Counted from the stretch's first letter, positions 37,045 to 45,163 are shown. The stretch: DNA of 64,000 nucleotides from Paranoxybacillus vitaminiphilus (GCF_003259935.1 NZ_QLMH01000001.1:36004-100003); one strand, 5' to 3'. The notes: generated by a model from the sequence alone, not told the origin. Program-made: numbers and translations.

Positions 37045-37809
37045 ATGAACAGAAAGAGTTATCTTATAGCATTTGTTCTGATGATTGTCATTGGGATTTT
37101 ATCTTCCTGCGCTCAAAAGAATGAAGAAAATGAAAAAGCGGAGCAATTGGCGTTTCTTGATGTAAAAATACAAACAGAAGAGAAAATTGAACTAAATAAA
37201 GAAACAGAAATCGCCTGCCTTGTTACATATGGAAAAGAGAAAGTAACCGATGCTGATGAAGTGAAATTTGAAATTTGGAAAAACGGAGAAGAAGACCATG
37301 AAATGTTGCTAGGCGAGCATCGCGGAGAAGGGAAATATTCCGTTAAGAAAACATTTACTGAACCTGGAACTTATTCAATCGTTGCGCATGTTACTGCCAG
37401 AAGCATGCATAATATGCCAAAGAAAGAAATTACGGTAGACGGAAACGAAACAGCTCATTCTGAAAATAGTTCAAACGATAAAAATGAGCATCAAGGGGAA
37501 CACCATGGCCACCATCATTCGAATGTTATGATTGCACTTCAAAACGAACAAACTTATCAACTCAATACCGATACAGCTCTGATTGCCAACATTCAGCTTA
37601 ACGGTCAACCTTTATCGGAAGCACAAGTAAAATTTGAAGTTTGGAAGGAAAATGCGGAAAAACATGAATTTATTGATGCGAAAGAGGAAGGAAATGGAGA
37701 GTATAAGGCAGTAAAAAAGTTCACTGAGGCGGGAATTTATTTTGTAAAAATTCATGTGCAAAAAGGAGATATTCACGAACATCAAGTTGAAAAAATCGTT
37801 GTACAATAA
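37045..37809 (+). CDS. Lipoprotein with two YtkA-like domains and a His-rich linker
   Basis: 254 residues. Signal peptide with lipobox ILSSC (Cys ~22). Two similar beta domains (~35-130 and ~165-254) share the pattern [22 protein letters not shown], then [34 protein letters not shown], which marks an internal duplication of the YtkA/FixH-like fold. The linker GEHHGHHHS could bind copper or zinc. Extracellular, lipid-anchored; YtkA-like proteins are linked to copper handling in some systems, but the role here is unknown. Confidence 0.78.
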   Translation: MNRKSYLIAFVLMIVIGILSSCAQKNEENEKAEQLAFLDVKIQTEEKIELNKETEIACLVTYGKEKVTDADEVKFEIWKNGEEDHEMLLGEHRGEGKYSVKKTFTEPGTYSIVAHVTARSMHNMPKKEITVDGNETAHSENSSNDKNEHQGEHHGHHHSNVMIALQNEQTYQLNTDTALIANIQLNGQPLSEAQVKFEVWKENAEKHEFIDAKEEGNGEYKAVKKFTEAGIYFVKIHVQKGDIHEHQVEKIVVQ

Positions 37810-37815
37810 TGATTT

Positions 37816-37917
37816 TGTCAGGGACTGACTCCCTCGAATGTTTCCAATATTTATGGCTTATTGGTCCATAAATATGGTCGTTGAGGTGTCAGTCTTTTTG
37901 TTTTTGAGGCAGTTTTT
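37816..37917. repeat. Intergenic palindrome, copy 10 (variant)
   Basis: GACTGAC pairs with GTCAGTC, core ATATTTATGG and CCATAAATAT, then T-run and GAGGCAGTTTTTT. Same nested plan as the family but with a different outer arm. Confidence 0.6.
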
Positions 37918-37992
37918 TCGTTATGCTCGTCTTTCCGTCTCCTTTTCTTCATATATATGGCTATATGCAGGACAAGGAATGGAGTGAGCAAA

Positions 37993-39018
37993 TTGGCAAT
38001 AACAAAATGGTCGGGAGCTATACAAGTAGCGGCGGTTTATGTAGGGACGGTCGTGGGAGCGGGGTTTGCGACAGGAAAGGAAATTGTCGAATTTTTCACG
38101 CAATACGGACCGTTTGGGCTGCTTGGCATATTGATTAGCGGTTTTTTATTTATTTGGCTCGGCATGCGGATGATGCTGATTGCCAGCAGGATAAAAGCGT
38201 CTTCTTATAAAGAATTGAACGACTATTTGTTTGGGAAAACAATCAGTTCAGTTGTGACATTTGTGATGATGCTCATTGCATTAGGAACGGCATCAGTGAT
38301 GTTGTCAGGGGCTGGAGCGGTTTTTGAGGAGCAGCTCGGAATTTCGAAGCAGCTTGGCGTCTTTGCGACAATTTTGTTGACATTTGTTGTCATGCTTTTT
38401 GGTTTGAAAGGATTGTTCAGCGTCAATGTCGTGATTGTTCCAATGCTGCTTCTATTTAGCCTTTCCACTTCAGCAATCGCTTTATTTGATTTAGAAATAA
38501 CGGATGCGATTGTTTATCCTTCTTCTTTTAAATGGGTCTTGTCGCCGTTTGCCTATGTTGCTTTCAACCTAGCGATGGCACAAATGGTCCTTGTTCCGCT
38601 TGCCAGCGAAATTCAAGATGAACAAATCGTTAAAAGAGGCTCTGTTTTAGGAGGAATATTATTATTTATTGTATTGGTGAGCAGCCATATTTCTTTATCA
38701 GTTCTGCCTGATGTGTTAAAATATGACATTCCAATGGCAGAAGTGGTAAAAACGTTTTTCATTTCTTTTTATTGGCTATACATTGTTGTTATTTACGGAG
38801 AAATTTTTACGTCATTGATTGGCGGAATATTTGGATTGCAAAGACAGCTGCACAGTTACTTTTCCATTTCGAATATCGTTCTGCTTTTTGTTCTTTTGCT
38901 GATTGTGTATGTAATTAGCCTTGTCGATTACAGTTCGTTATTGTCATTTTTATATCCGCTTTTCGGTTATATAAGCATTTTGTTTCTTATTTTTTTAGTA
39001 TGCTGTAAAATTCCGTAA
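37993..39018 (+). CDS. ykvI: YkvI-like membrane transporter
   Basis: 341 residues from TTG 37993, which has GGAGTG six bases upstream; ATG 37957 would add 12 unlikely residues. Ten to eleven hydrophobic helices; the N-terminal VGTVVGAGFATGKEIVEFF motif is the signature of the YkvI group, distantly related to APC/NSS-type carriers. It keeps its place between clpE and queC as in B. subtilis. The substrate is unknown. Confidence 0.85.
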   Translation: MAITKWSGAIQVAAVYVGTVVGAGFATGKEIVEFFTQYGPFGLLGILISGFLFIWLGMRMMLIASRIKASSYKELNDYLFGKTISSVVTFVMMLIALGTASVMLSGAGAVFEEQLGISKQLGVFATILLTFVVMLFGLKGLFSVNVVIVPMLLLFSLSTSAIALFDLEITDAIVYPSSFKWVLSPFAYVAFNLAMAQMVLVPLASEIQDEQIVKRGSVLGGILLFIVLVSSHISLSVLPDVLKYDIPMAEVVKTFFISFYWLYIVVIYGEIFTSLIGGIFGLQRQLHSYFSISNIVLLFVLLLIVYVISLVDYSSLLSFLYPLFGYISILFLIFLVCCKIP

Positions 39019-39184
39019 TAAAGTATATTGACCTTATCGAAAATTCCTCACATAATCAAAGGTGAAGGGAGATTTTATCGGAAATCCTTTTATCGTGTGG
39101 TGAACACTCCTTATATTTCAACCATTTACATAAAAAGAATTTGTTATGTTGAAAAGATTGAAATTTTTTGGTGCTGGAGGTTAA

Positions 39185-39664
39185 ATGTTTGTGGGGAACT
39201 TTTGGAAATATTTCATTTTGCTCGCAATAGGAGTGTTCTTCGCTTTAGAAACGTTCCGTATAGTGGATGTGTATTGGGCAAATTTATGGCCGTTGCTCAT
39301 GTTTTTATTAGGAGTTTCCATTCATGTGTTTTATTTTTTGAGCGGTTCTCCAAAGGATATGGCTTTTCTTTTGTTACCAGGTGGATTGTCTCTTTCGTTA
39401 GGAAATTTATTATTAGGCGATGGAAAAGACCATTTTGTTTGCTCTCTTTATTTTCTTGGAATGGCATTCGGATTATTTGAATGGCAAATATTTGGAGAAG
39501 AAGATTTTTCCGCTCCGATTGTGCTAACCGCTGTTCTTTCATTTATTATTATGTTTTCTGGCGGTTTTTCTTACATTTATTTGTCGCCGTTTTTTTTCAT
39601 CGGTGTTTGCTGTTTGTTGCTTTATTATAAGAAACGAGTTATAGCGGGGACATTAGATCAATAA
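39185..39664 (+). CDS. Multi-span membrane protein of unknown function
   Basis: 159 residues, four to five hydrophobic helices (NLWPLLMFLLGVSIHVFYF and LLLPGGLSLSLGNLLL among them), starting MFVGNFWKYFILLAIGVFF after CTGGAGG. The LWPLLMFLLG pattern recalls the DUF5668/LiaF-type N-terminal helices. Function unknown; alone between ykvI and the ferritin-like gene. Confidence 0.7.
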   Translation: MFVGNFWKYFILLAIGVFFALETFRIVDVYWANLWPLLMFLLGVSIHVFYFLSGSPKDMAFLLLPGGLSLSLGNLLLGDGKDHFVCSLYFLGMAFGLFEWQIFGEEDFSAPIVLTAVLSFIIMFSGGFSYIYLSPFFFIGVCCLLLYYKKRVIAGTLDQ

Positions 39665-39693
39665 AGCAAACCAAACTCTTTGTATGAGTGAAA

Positions 39694-39742
39694 CACCTAT
39701 TGTTTAGTTGTGGCATATAATATCAACGACTAAACATAGGTG
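39694..39742. promoter_or_regulatory. Inverted repeat around a sporulation-type -10 box, ahead of the ferritin-like gene
   Basis: CACCTAT-GTTTAGT (39694-39708) and ACTAAAC-ATAGGTG (39729-39742) pair over 14 bp with one bulge. The loop holds GGCATATAATA, close to SigE (CATACAAT) and SigK (CATANNNTA) -10 elements. The right arm runs into the ribosome-binding site. Confidence 0.4.
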
Positions 39743-39753
39743 AGGTGTTTTTT

Positions 39754-40245
39754 ATGTACTACGTCTATCCATCCACTGGCCATTATCCGCACCAACATCA
39801 GTATGTCATTCCTTTTTATCCAGTATTAGTCCGGGATAATGGACAATACAAAAAAATTACGGATACGCTTCTCGAGGCAATTAAGGGGGAAGCATCGGCT
39901 GTGCAGTTTTATCAACAGCTCATGAACGCTGCTCCGAATGAGAAGGCGAGGGAAGATGTGCAGCATGCCTTGGAAGATGAGAGAAAGCATTTAAAACAGT
40001 TTACAGATTTATATGTGATGCTTACAGGAAAACGTCCCGTATATAAAACAAAAGCGGTTTCTTTTAACACATTTAAAGAAGGGCTTAATATTGCGCGGAA
40101 AGATGAATTGGAAGCATATGAAGATTACCGGGATGCATATTTAGCAACGCAGGATCAAGTCATTCGCGATGTGTTTTTTCTGGCCATGACAGATGAGATT
40201 GAACATGCGTTGCGCTTTAGTTTTTTACTTAGCGAACTGCGATGA
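39754..40245 (+). CDS. Ferritin-like/rubrerythrin-fold protein
   Basis: 163 residues from ATG 39754 with GAGGTG upstream. After a Tyr/His/Pro-rich N-terminus (~28 residues) comes a four-helix ferritin-like domain with iron-ligand spacing: IKGEASAVQFY, EDERKHLKQF, KDELEAYEDYRDAY, DEIEHALRF. YhjR-type proteins of spore formers look like this. Iron binding or oxidation is likely from the ligands; the physiological role is open. The upstream dyad with a SigE/K-like box suggests expression in sporulation. Confidence 0.75.
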   Translation: MYYVYPSTGHYPHQHQYVIPFYPVLVRDNGQYKKITDTLLEAIKGEASAVQFYQQLMNAAPNEKAREDVQHALEDERKHLKQFTDLYVMLTGKRPVYKTKAVSFNTFKEGLNIARKDELEAYEDYRDAYLATQDQVIRDVFFLAMTDEIEHALRFSFLLSELR

Positions 40246-40331
40246 AAAAGGAGCTGACCCATGAGTGTCTGACTTCGAGTGCATTATATATGGTGGTGGA
40301 GTCTGACATTTTATTTTAGGGTCAGCTTTTT
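40245..40331. repeat. Intergenic nested palindrome, copy 11 (GCTGACCC subtype)
   Basis: AGGAGCTGACCC pairs with GGGTCAGCTTTTT; middle GTGTCTGAC and GTCTGACA; shortened core TATATATGG. Lies between convergent genes. Confidence 0.8.
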
Positions 40332-40336
40332 GGCGG

Positions 40337-40996
40337 TTAGTAATTTAAATCGACGCGTTCTCCTTTAACAATATAAAAAATATTTTCGGCAATGTTTGTT
40401 ATATGGTCTCCCGCTCTTTCTAAATTTCGTGTAATAAATGATAGCTGTGTAATTTGCTGGGTGGCTTCAGGCTTTTGACTCATTAACTCGACTAGTTCTT
40501 GAATGATTTGTCCTTGTAGTTCATCAACGCGATCATCTATTTGCGCGATTCGCCGGGCTTCTTGAATATCTTCATCATGAAAGGCATGAAGTGCATCGTG
40601 AAGCATTTGCTGAACGATGCTTGCCATCTTTGGAATATGGACAATTGGCTTAACATGAGGCGTCCTGCCGATAAATTTAACCGATTTCGCGATATTGACG
40701 GCGATGTCGCCAATACGTTCAATATCCGATGAAATTTTTAACGCAACAATTAAGCGGCGCAAATCAGAAGCAACAGGCTGTTGACGTAAAATCATCGTAA
40801 TAGCAAGCTCATTAATCTCTTTTTCCATTTGATTAATTCTTTTATCATTTGCAATAATTTCATCTGCTTTTTCCAGATTTTGCTGCTGTAATGCTTCCAT
40901 TGCCGCATTGAGCGCTTCTTGTGATAATGCAACCATTTGCATTAACTTTTTCTTTAAAGTTTGTAAAGCAGCATCGAAACTTGGGCGAGTATTCAT
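40337..40996 (-). CDS. phoU: Phosphate transport system regulator PhoU
   Basis: 219 residues made of two PhoU repeats of three helices, each with the metal-binding E/DxxxD patterns (DIERIGDIAVNIAKS and NLERAGDHITNIAEN). PhoU links the Pst phosphate importer to the PhoR-PhoP two-component system. No pst genes lie next to it here, so it is a solitary copy. Direct repeats resembling PhoP boxes lie 50-90 bp upstream on its strand. Confidence 0.92.
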   Translation of the reverse strand: MNTRPSFDAALQTLKKKLMQMVALSQEALNAAMEALQQQNLEKADEIIANDKRINQMEKEINELAITMILRQQPVASDLRRLIVALKISSDIERIGDIAVNIAKSVKFIGRTPHVKPIVHIPKMASIVQQMLHDALHAFHDEDIQEARRIAQIDDRVDELQGQIIQELVELMSQKPEATQQITQLSFITRNLERAGDHITNIAENIFYIVKGERVDLNY

Positions 40997-41043
40997 CCGC
41001 CATCCCTCCTTGTTGGATGTAGCTTGTTACGATTGTTTTTTCG

Positions 41044-41085
41044 TCTAAAAGGATATGTAAAAGGATATGTAAAAGGATATGCAAT
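41044..41085 (-). promoter_or_regulatory. Direct repeats, candidate PhoP-binding region upstream of phoU
   Basis: Minus strand TTTACA occurs at plus 41056-41061 and 41068-41073, with the variants TTTAGA (41044-41049) and ATTGCA (41080-41085), all at an exact 12-bp period. PhoP sites are TT(A/C/T)ACA direct repeats with ~5-bp spacers (11-bp period); here the spacer is 6 bp. Confidence 0.4.
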
Positions 41086-41262
41086 TATTATCGTCATTAT
41101 AAATAAACAATTTGTTAAACGTATAAAGAATGTTTATAGTTTTGATTAAATTTGTTTACATTTTTTATACTTGAAGTTCTCACAGCGGGAAAGTAAGTTT
41201 ATGCTGTTTTTCTTATAAACAGACTGAAAAATGTTTTCGAGGAATTTTTATAAGAATCACTT

Positions 41263-41291
41263 TTTACTAGTACATACATAAGAAGTATGAT
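41263..41291 (+). promoter_or_regulatory. Promoter for the preQ1 riboswitch-que operon
   Basis: TTTACT (41263-41268) and TATGAT (41286-41291), 17 bp apart, about 50 bp before the aptamer. Confidence 0.45.
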
Positions 41292-41341
41292 ATATTAGCT
41301 AAGGAAAAATGGAAGAAGAAATCCGTACAGCTTTGTGCGGG

Positions 41342-41409
41342 AGAGGTTCTAGAACAACCCTCTATAAAAAACTAGGGAACGCTATATCCTTAGAGGGTAT
41401 AGTTTTTTT
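41342..41409 (+). ncRNA. PreQ1-I riboswitch with terminator
   Basis: Aptamer AGAGGTTCTAG then AACAACCCTCTATAAAAAACTA (41342-41374): the AGAGG/CCTCT stem plus an A-rich tail that forms the H-type pseudoknot. Terminator CTATATCC (41382-41389) and GGGTATAG (41395-41402), then T7. High preQ1 stops transcription of the queuosine-precursor genes. The 41086-41341 gap otherwise shows only the promoter and a small CCGTAC/GTGCGG hairpin. Confidence 0.95.
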
Positions 41410-41461
41410 GTTTTAGAACGCTCTTTCTTCTTTTATCAAAAAGAAAGGAGAGCGATTGTTG

Positions 41462-42124
41462 ATGAAAAATGAAAAAGCTGTTGTTGTCTTCAGCGGCGGT
41501 CAAGACAGTACAACCTGCTTGTTTTGGGCGTTAAAAACTTTTAAAGAAGTGGAAGCAGTCACATTTAATTATAACCAACGACATAAACTGGAAATTGAAG
41601 TTGCTGCTTCCATTGCCAAAGATTTAGGAATTAAGCATACTGTTCTTGATATGTCATTGTTAAATCAATTAGCTCCAAACGCATTAACGAGAAGTGATAT
41701 ACAGATTAAACATAAAGAAGGAGAGCTTCCATCGACATTTGTCGACGGGCGAAATTTATTGTTCTTATCATTTGCTGCCGTGTTAGCTAAACAAAGCGGT
41801 GCGCGTCATCTAGTTACAGGTGTGTGTGAGACAGATTTCAGCGGTTACCCTGACTGCCGCGATGTGTTTATAAAATCGTTAAACGTGACGCTTAATTTAG
41901 CAATGGACTATCAGTTTGTCATTCATACGCCATTAATGTGGCTCAATAAAGCGGAAACGTGGAAATTAGCAGACGAGCTCGGAGCTTTTGAGTTTGTAAG
42001 AAATCGAACGTTAACATGCTATAACGGCATTATTGCTGACGGTTGCGGTGAATGTCCGGCATGTATTTTGCGCAAACGCGGCCTAGAACAATATTTAGCT
42101 GAAAAGGAAAGGGGGAATGCATAA
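41462..42124 (+). CDS. queC: 7-cyano-7-deazaguanine synthase QueC
   Basis: 220 residues. PP-loop SGGQDSTT at the N-terminus binds ATP; CGECPAC near the C-terminus with an upstream Cys binds zinc. It converts CDG to preQ0 with ammonia and ATP. ATG 41462 is used because AAAGGAGAG is well placed. First gene of queC-queD-queE-queF behind the preQ1 riboswitch; the stop overlaps the queD ATG by one base. Confidence 0.95.
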   Translation: MKNEKAVVVFSGGQDSTTCLFWALKTFKEVEAVTFNYNQRHKLEIEVAASIAKDLGIKHTVLDMSLLNQLAPNALTRSDIQIKHKEGELPSTFVDGRNLLFLSFAAVLAKQSGARHLVTGVCETDFSGYPDCRDVFIKSLNVTLNLAMDYQFVIHTPLMWLNKAETWKLADELGAFEFVRNRTLTCYNGIIADGCGECPACILRKRGLEQYLAEKERGNA

Positions 42125-42561
42125 TGCTTCAGCAAATTTATCCGCAAGTGTCTCACCATTTTCAATATGAGCTAAATAAAGATATGCAAATTGCCGCAGC
42201 TCACTTTATTCCGCATGAAGCGGCAGGAAAATGTGCAAACATTCATGGGCATACGTATTTTGTTAATATTACGGTTGCCGGTGATGAATTAGATGATTCA
42301 GGCTTCCTCGTCAATTTTCAGCACTTAAAAAAGCTGGTGCATGATAAGTTTGATCATACGTTAATGAATGATCATAAGGAACTATTTAATCATCAAAACA
42401 GCAGTGATTTTCCGACGACAGAGGTCGTTGCGCGGAAAATTTGGGAAATTGTACAAAATTATCTTGATACGCTGCCGAATCAACCGAAGTGCTTGCAAGT
42501 GTTTGTCCGGGAAACACCGACAAGCTATGTCGTGTATCGTCCGAAAGCGGGGAAACAATAA
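42124..42561 (+). CDS. queD: 6-carboxy-5,6,7,8-tetrahydropterin synthase QueD
   Basis: 145 residues of the 6-pyruvoyl-tetrahydropterin synthase fold. Zinc histidines appear in AAHFIP and NIHGHTYFV, with the catalytic Cys in GKCANIHGH. It turns dihydroneopterin triphosphate (FolE product) into CPH4. One-base overlaps with both queC and queE show tight translational coupling. Confidence 0.95.
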   Translation: MLQQIYPQVSHHFQYELNKDMQIAAAHFIPHEAAGKCANIHGHTYFVNITVAGDELDDSGFLVNFQHLKKLVHDKFDHTLMNDHKELFNHQNSSDFPTTEVVARKIWEIVQNYLDTLPNQPKCLQVFVRETPTSYVVYRPKAGKQ

Positions 42562-43292
42562 TGGCAAAAACAATCCCGGTTCTTGAAATTTTTGGTCCGA
42601 CGATTCAAGGAGAAGGAATGGTCATCGGACAAAAAACAATGTTTGTGCGCACAGCTGGATGCGACTATTCGTGCCGCTGGTGCGATTCCGCTTTTACATG
42701 GGACGGCTCGGCAAAAGAGGAAATTCGCCAGATGACAGCGGAAGAAGTTTGGCACCGCCTTGTCGAGCTTGGCGGAGACCGTTTTAGCCATGTGACCATT
42801 TCCGGCGGCAACCCCGCATTAATTAAAGCGTTGGATGAGTTGATTTCTCTTTTAAAGGAAAATAAGATTCGCGTTGCTTTAGAGACGCAGGGAAGCCGCT
42901 GGCAAGACTGGTTTTACGATATTGATGATTTAACGATTTCCCCAAAGCCGCCAAGCTCAGAGATGAATACGGACTTTGCTGTTCTCGATGATATTATTGA
43001 GCGCTTAAACAAAAGGGGACGTGTGGCAAATGTCAGCTTAAAGGTCGTCGTATTTGACGAAAAAGATTTTGCTTATGCGAAATTTGTTCATGCTCGTTAT
43101 CCGAATATCCCGTTTTATTTGCAAGTAGGAAATGATGATGTTACCGAATTAGATGATCTTACATTAAGAACAAAGTTACTCGAGAAGTTAGAATGGCTTA
43201 TTGAAAAAACAGTACAAACAAAGGAAATGAACGACGCACGCGTTTTACCGCAGCTGCACGCGCTTGTGTGGGGCAACAAACGCGGCGTTTAA
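42561..43292 (+). CDS. queE: 7-carboxy-7-deazaguanine synthase QueE (radical SAM)
   Basis: 243 residues from ATG 42561 (overlapping the queD stop, TAATG). The 4Fe-4S motif is CDYSCRWC, with EIFGPTIQGEG at the N-terminus and TISGGNPA for AdoMet binding. It contracts CPH4 to CDG, the substrate of QueC. queF follows after 40 bp. Confidence 0.95.
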   Translation: MAKTIPVLEIFGPTIQGEGMVIGQKTMFVRTAGCDYSCRWCDSAFTWDGSAKEEIRQMTAEEVWHRLVELGGDRFSHVTISGGNPALIKALDELISLLKENKIRVALETQGSRWQDWFYDIDDLTISPKPPSSEMNTDFAVLDDIIERLNKRGRVANVSLKVVVFDEKDFAYAKFVHARYPNIPFYLQVGNDDVTELDDLTLRTKLLEKLEWLIEKTVQTKEMNDARVLPQLHALVWGNKRGV

Positions 43293-43332
43293 ATAAATGA
43301 AAATAAATGAATCTAAAGAAAGGAAGAGGGAC

Positions 43333-44598
43333 ATGGCAGGAAGAAAAGATGAAGAACTACAAGGGATTACTTTATTAGGCAATCAAGGAACAAAATATTT
43401 GTTTGAATACAGTCCAGAAGTTTTAGAAGTATTTGATAACAAGCACCCCGATCGTGATTATTTCGTGAAGTTCAATTGTCCGGAGTTTACAAGTTTGTGT
43501 CAATAAGGGCACACTTCAGTGGTGACACTGTCGATTAAACCTCGTGAATTCAGGGAAAGGGAATTATGGAATATATTAGGGGATTCATGTATCATACAAG
43601 TATAAAGAACAGATGTTTGTTAGGGGTGTACTTGTATTGTTAGAATTCCCATGGCGAGATAAAAGTTGGTTTGCCAGTCAGTTTATTTATGAGGGAAAAA
43701 GCATTAATGAACTATGCAAAGAATTGAAATATTGATTGGTCCAGCCTTGAAAGATGGCGCAAAATTCATGGATTTCCTAAACATTCTGAAAAAGAAAAAA
43801 TTATTCAAATCTTTGGTTTAGAAGTTTGGAATAACATTGTAGCAAGAAAAAAACAAAGATATTCGGTTTCGAATAAGAAGAAAGCGGAGATTATGTATAA
43901 AAATAAACGATACGAAAAAATTTATAAATGCTTATGTCCCTCTTGTCATCAAAATATTCATAAACAAGATAGCTATGCGATTAGAATTCAGGAGGAAAAC
44001 CAGCTTCTTTATCTCTTGAAACCATATTTCCCCAACCCTGAGCCAAGCCTCGAATTTGGTGAGGGTGCAGAACGATCGAGCACTCCAACATGACTCAAAT
44101 TTGAGGAAGGTGCAGAGACTATCGAAATCACTCCAACATGAAGCGAGTAAAAGTAGTGTTGGAGGAAGAGAGTAGAGTACATCGTTATGATGGAAGCGCG
44201 AGGGTTCTTATTCAATATCGCAGTTGAATAAGAATATGATATAGTCCACCTGTTTTTCGAAACAGATGCCAAAAACCGGACAACCGGACTTCGCGACGAT
44301 TTATATCAGCTATATCCCTGATAAAAAATGCGTGGAAAGCAAATCATTAAAACTGTATTTGTTCAGTTTCCGCAATCACGGTGATTTCCATGAAGATTGT
44401 GTCAACATTATTATGAACGATTTAATTAAAGTAATGGAACCACGCTACATTGAAGTGTGGGGCAAATTTACGCCGCGCGGTGGTATTTCTATCGATCCTT
44501 ATTGCAATTGGGGGCGTCCTGGAACAAAATATGAAAAGATGGCGGAATATCGTCTGCTGAACCATGATTTATATCCAGAAAAAGTAGATAATAGATAA
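43333..44598 (+). CDS. queF: NADPH-dependent preQ0 reductase QueF, split by a group I intron: join(43333..43500, 44269..44598)
   Basis: Exon 1 (56 codons) starts at ATG 43333 after AAAGGAAGAGG and ends ...NCPEFTSLC; exon 2 (109 codons) begins PKTGQPDF and contains the QueF signature [12 protein letters not shown] and [10 protein letters not shown]. Joined, they give 165 residues, the length of B. subtilis QueF, with no frameshift or stop. The junction falls right after the catalytic Cys56 codon, the residue that forms the thioimide with preQ0. Unspliced RNA would give a 58-residue dead product (Gln then stop after the Cys). QueF makes preQ1, the ligand of the riboswitch that heads this operon. 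A normal annotation would call it a broken gene; I think it is intact if the intron splices. Confidence 0.93.
43637..44093 (+). pseudogene. Homing endonuclease remnant inside the queF intron (HNH-like, frameshifted)
   Basis: Frame one reads [20 protein letters not shown] then [12 protein letters not shown] and stops at TGA 43733. Shifting by one base, the sequence goes on in register: [20 protein letters not shown]..., then [20 protein letters not shown], to a stop at 44091-44093 inside the intron core. The first part looks like a helix-turn-helix DNA-binding segment ([17 protein letters not shown]), the CPSCH...H part like the end of an HNH nuclease. One frameshift, no good ribosome-binding site and a probably lost N-terminal end make it inactive. 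Confidence 0.75.
44052..44141 (+). repeat. Imperfect tandem duplication in the intron core (R/P8 region)
   Basis: Unit A 44052-44093 and unit B 44097-44141 share (A)ATTTG, GGTGCAGA, ATCGA and CACTCCAACATGA in the same order. Unit B keeps the functional R strand (GTGCAGAGACTA) and P8; unit A has GTGCAGAACGA, which cannot form P7. Confidence 0.85.
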
Positions 44599-44663
44599 GA
44601 GTCCATAAGACTAGTGGGTATTGACTGAGTTCGTTTGTTTGCGCCATTGTATTGAGCGAACTA

Positions 44664-44786
44664 GAAAAAAGGCTGACCCATAAATGTCTGACTTCACGCA
44701 CATTCCACAATATATCGTTTATTTTATCCAGTGTTATTCTTGATATATGTGTTGTGAGGTTTGACATTTTAGGTCAGTCTCTTTTA
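44664..44786. repeat. Intergenic nested palindrome, copy 12 (GGCTGACC subtype)
   Basis: AAAAGGCTGACC pairs with GGTCAGTCTCTTTT; middle ATGTCTGAC and TTTGACATT; core CCACAATATATCG and GATATATGTGTTGTG. It follows queF and abuts the ykvS stop, so it could end both transcripts. Confidence 0.85.
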
Positions 44787-44787
44787 T

Positions 44788-44964
44788 TTACTCAATAATT
44801 TTATAATTTTTGTGATTTACTACGGTGCGTTCTTGTAAATCTAGTTCTCGGTAGTTTTCCATATACGTTAAATCAACGATGACAGAGTTTTCATTTACTT
44901 TTTCAACGATTCCGCGCAATCCGTTTTTAAATTCAATAATGTTTCCTACTTCTGCTTTTTTCAT
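44788..44964 (-). CDS. ykvS: YkvS-like small protein (DUF2187)
   Basis: 58 residues, ATG at minus 44964 after AAGGAGAG, stop TAA at 44788-44790. The sequence MKKAEVGNIIEFKNGLRGIV then EKVNENSVIVDLTYMENYRE is a small beta-barrel of the DUF2187 family, matching B. subtilis YkvS, which lies near queF there too. Function unknown. Confidence 0.82.
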   Translation of the reverse strand: MKKAEVGNIIEFKNGLRGIVEKVNENSVIVDLTYMENYRELDLQERTVVNHKNYKIIE

Positions 44965-45163
44965 TGGTTCTCTCCTTCATTTTTTATAAAAAAACTCTTT
45001 TTTATAGTCTGCATGATTTTTCTGTATTCGTAAAGAGGGATTATTCCTATTTTCAAAAAATTTTTGGACATTTTTTACTGAATCCCTCTATTTATGTAGG
45101 TTAGAGTTTCATGTGATGAACATAAAATATGGTTGATTTTTCTAATAATGATTAAATTAACGA

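Larger units (their letters stand above)
43501..44268 (+). mobile_element. Group I intron in queF
   Basis: 768 nt. The 5' splice site follows exon TTTGTGT; its last U pairs with G in the guide GCACA, giving P1 with the required U-G pair. P2: CAGTG/CACTG (43516-43529). Core strands: P AATTCAGGGAAA (43547-43558), Q AACCCTGAGCCAAGC (44034-44048), R GTGCAGAGACTA (44110-44121), S ATATGATATAGTCC (44234-44247). P8: CTCCAACA (44131-44138) with TGTTGGAG (44157-44164). P9: CTGTTT-TTCG-AAACAG (44250-44265). It ends in G (44268), the omega-G. The Q/R/S forms resemble IA-type introns of Bacillus recA and nrdE. Group I introns splice themselves and move with a homing endonuclease; the one here is a remnant. 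Confidence 0.95.

Noticed and set aside
41044-41085. 12-bp tandem repeats as a CRISPR fragment
   Set aside because: Unit far too short, no spacers, no cas genes.
43297-43506. queF exon 1 read as a complete 58-69 residue gene, and exon 2 as a separate gene
   Set aside because: The two halves join in frame exactly at group I splice sites to a full-length QueF, so independent genes are not needed.
43501-44268. queF interruption as an ordinary insertion sequence
   Set aside because: No terminal inverted repeats, target duplication or transposase; the group I core strands and splice-site rules explain it.
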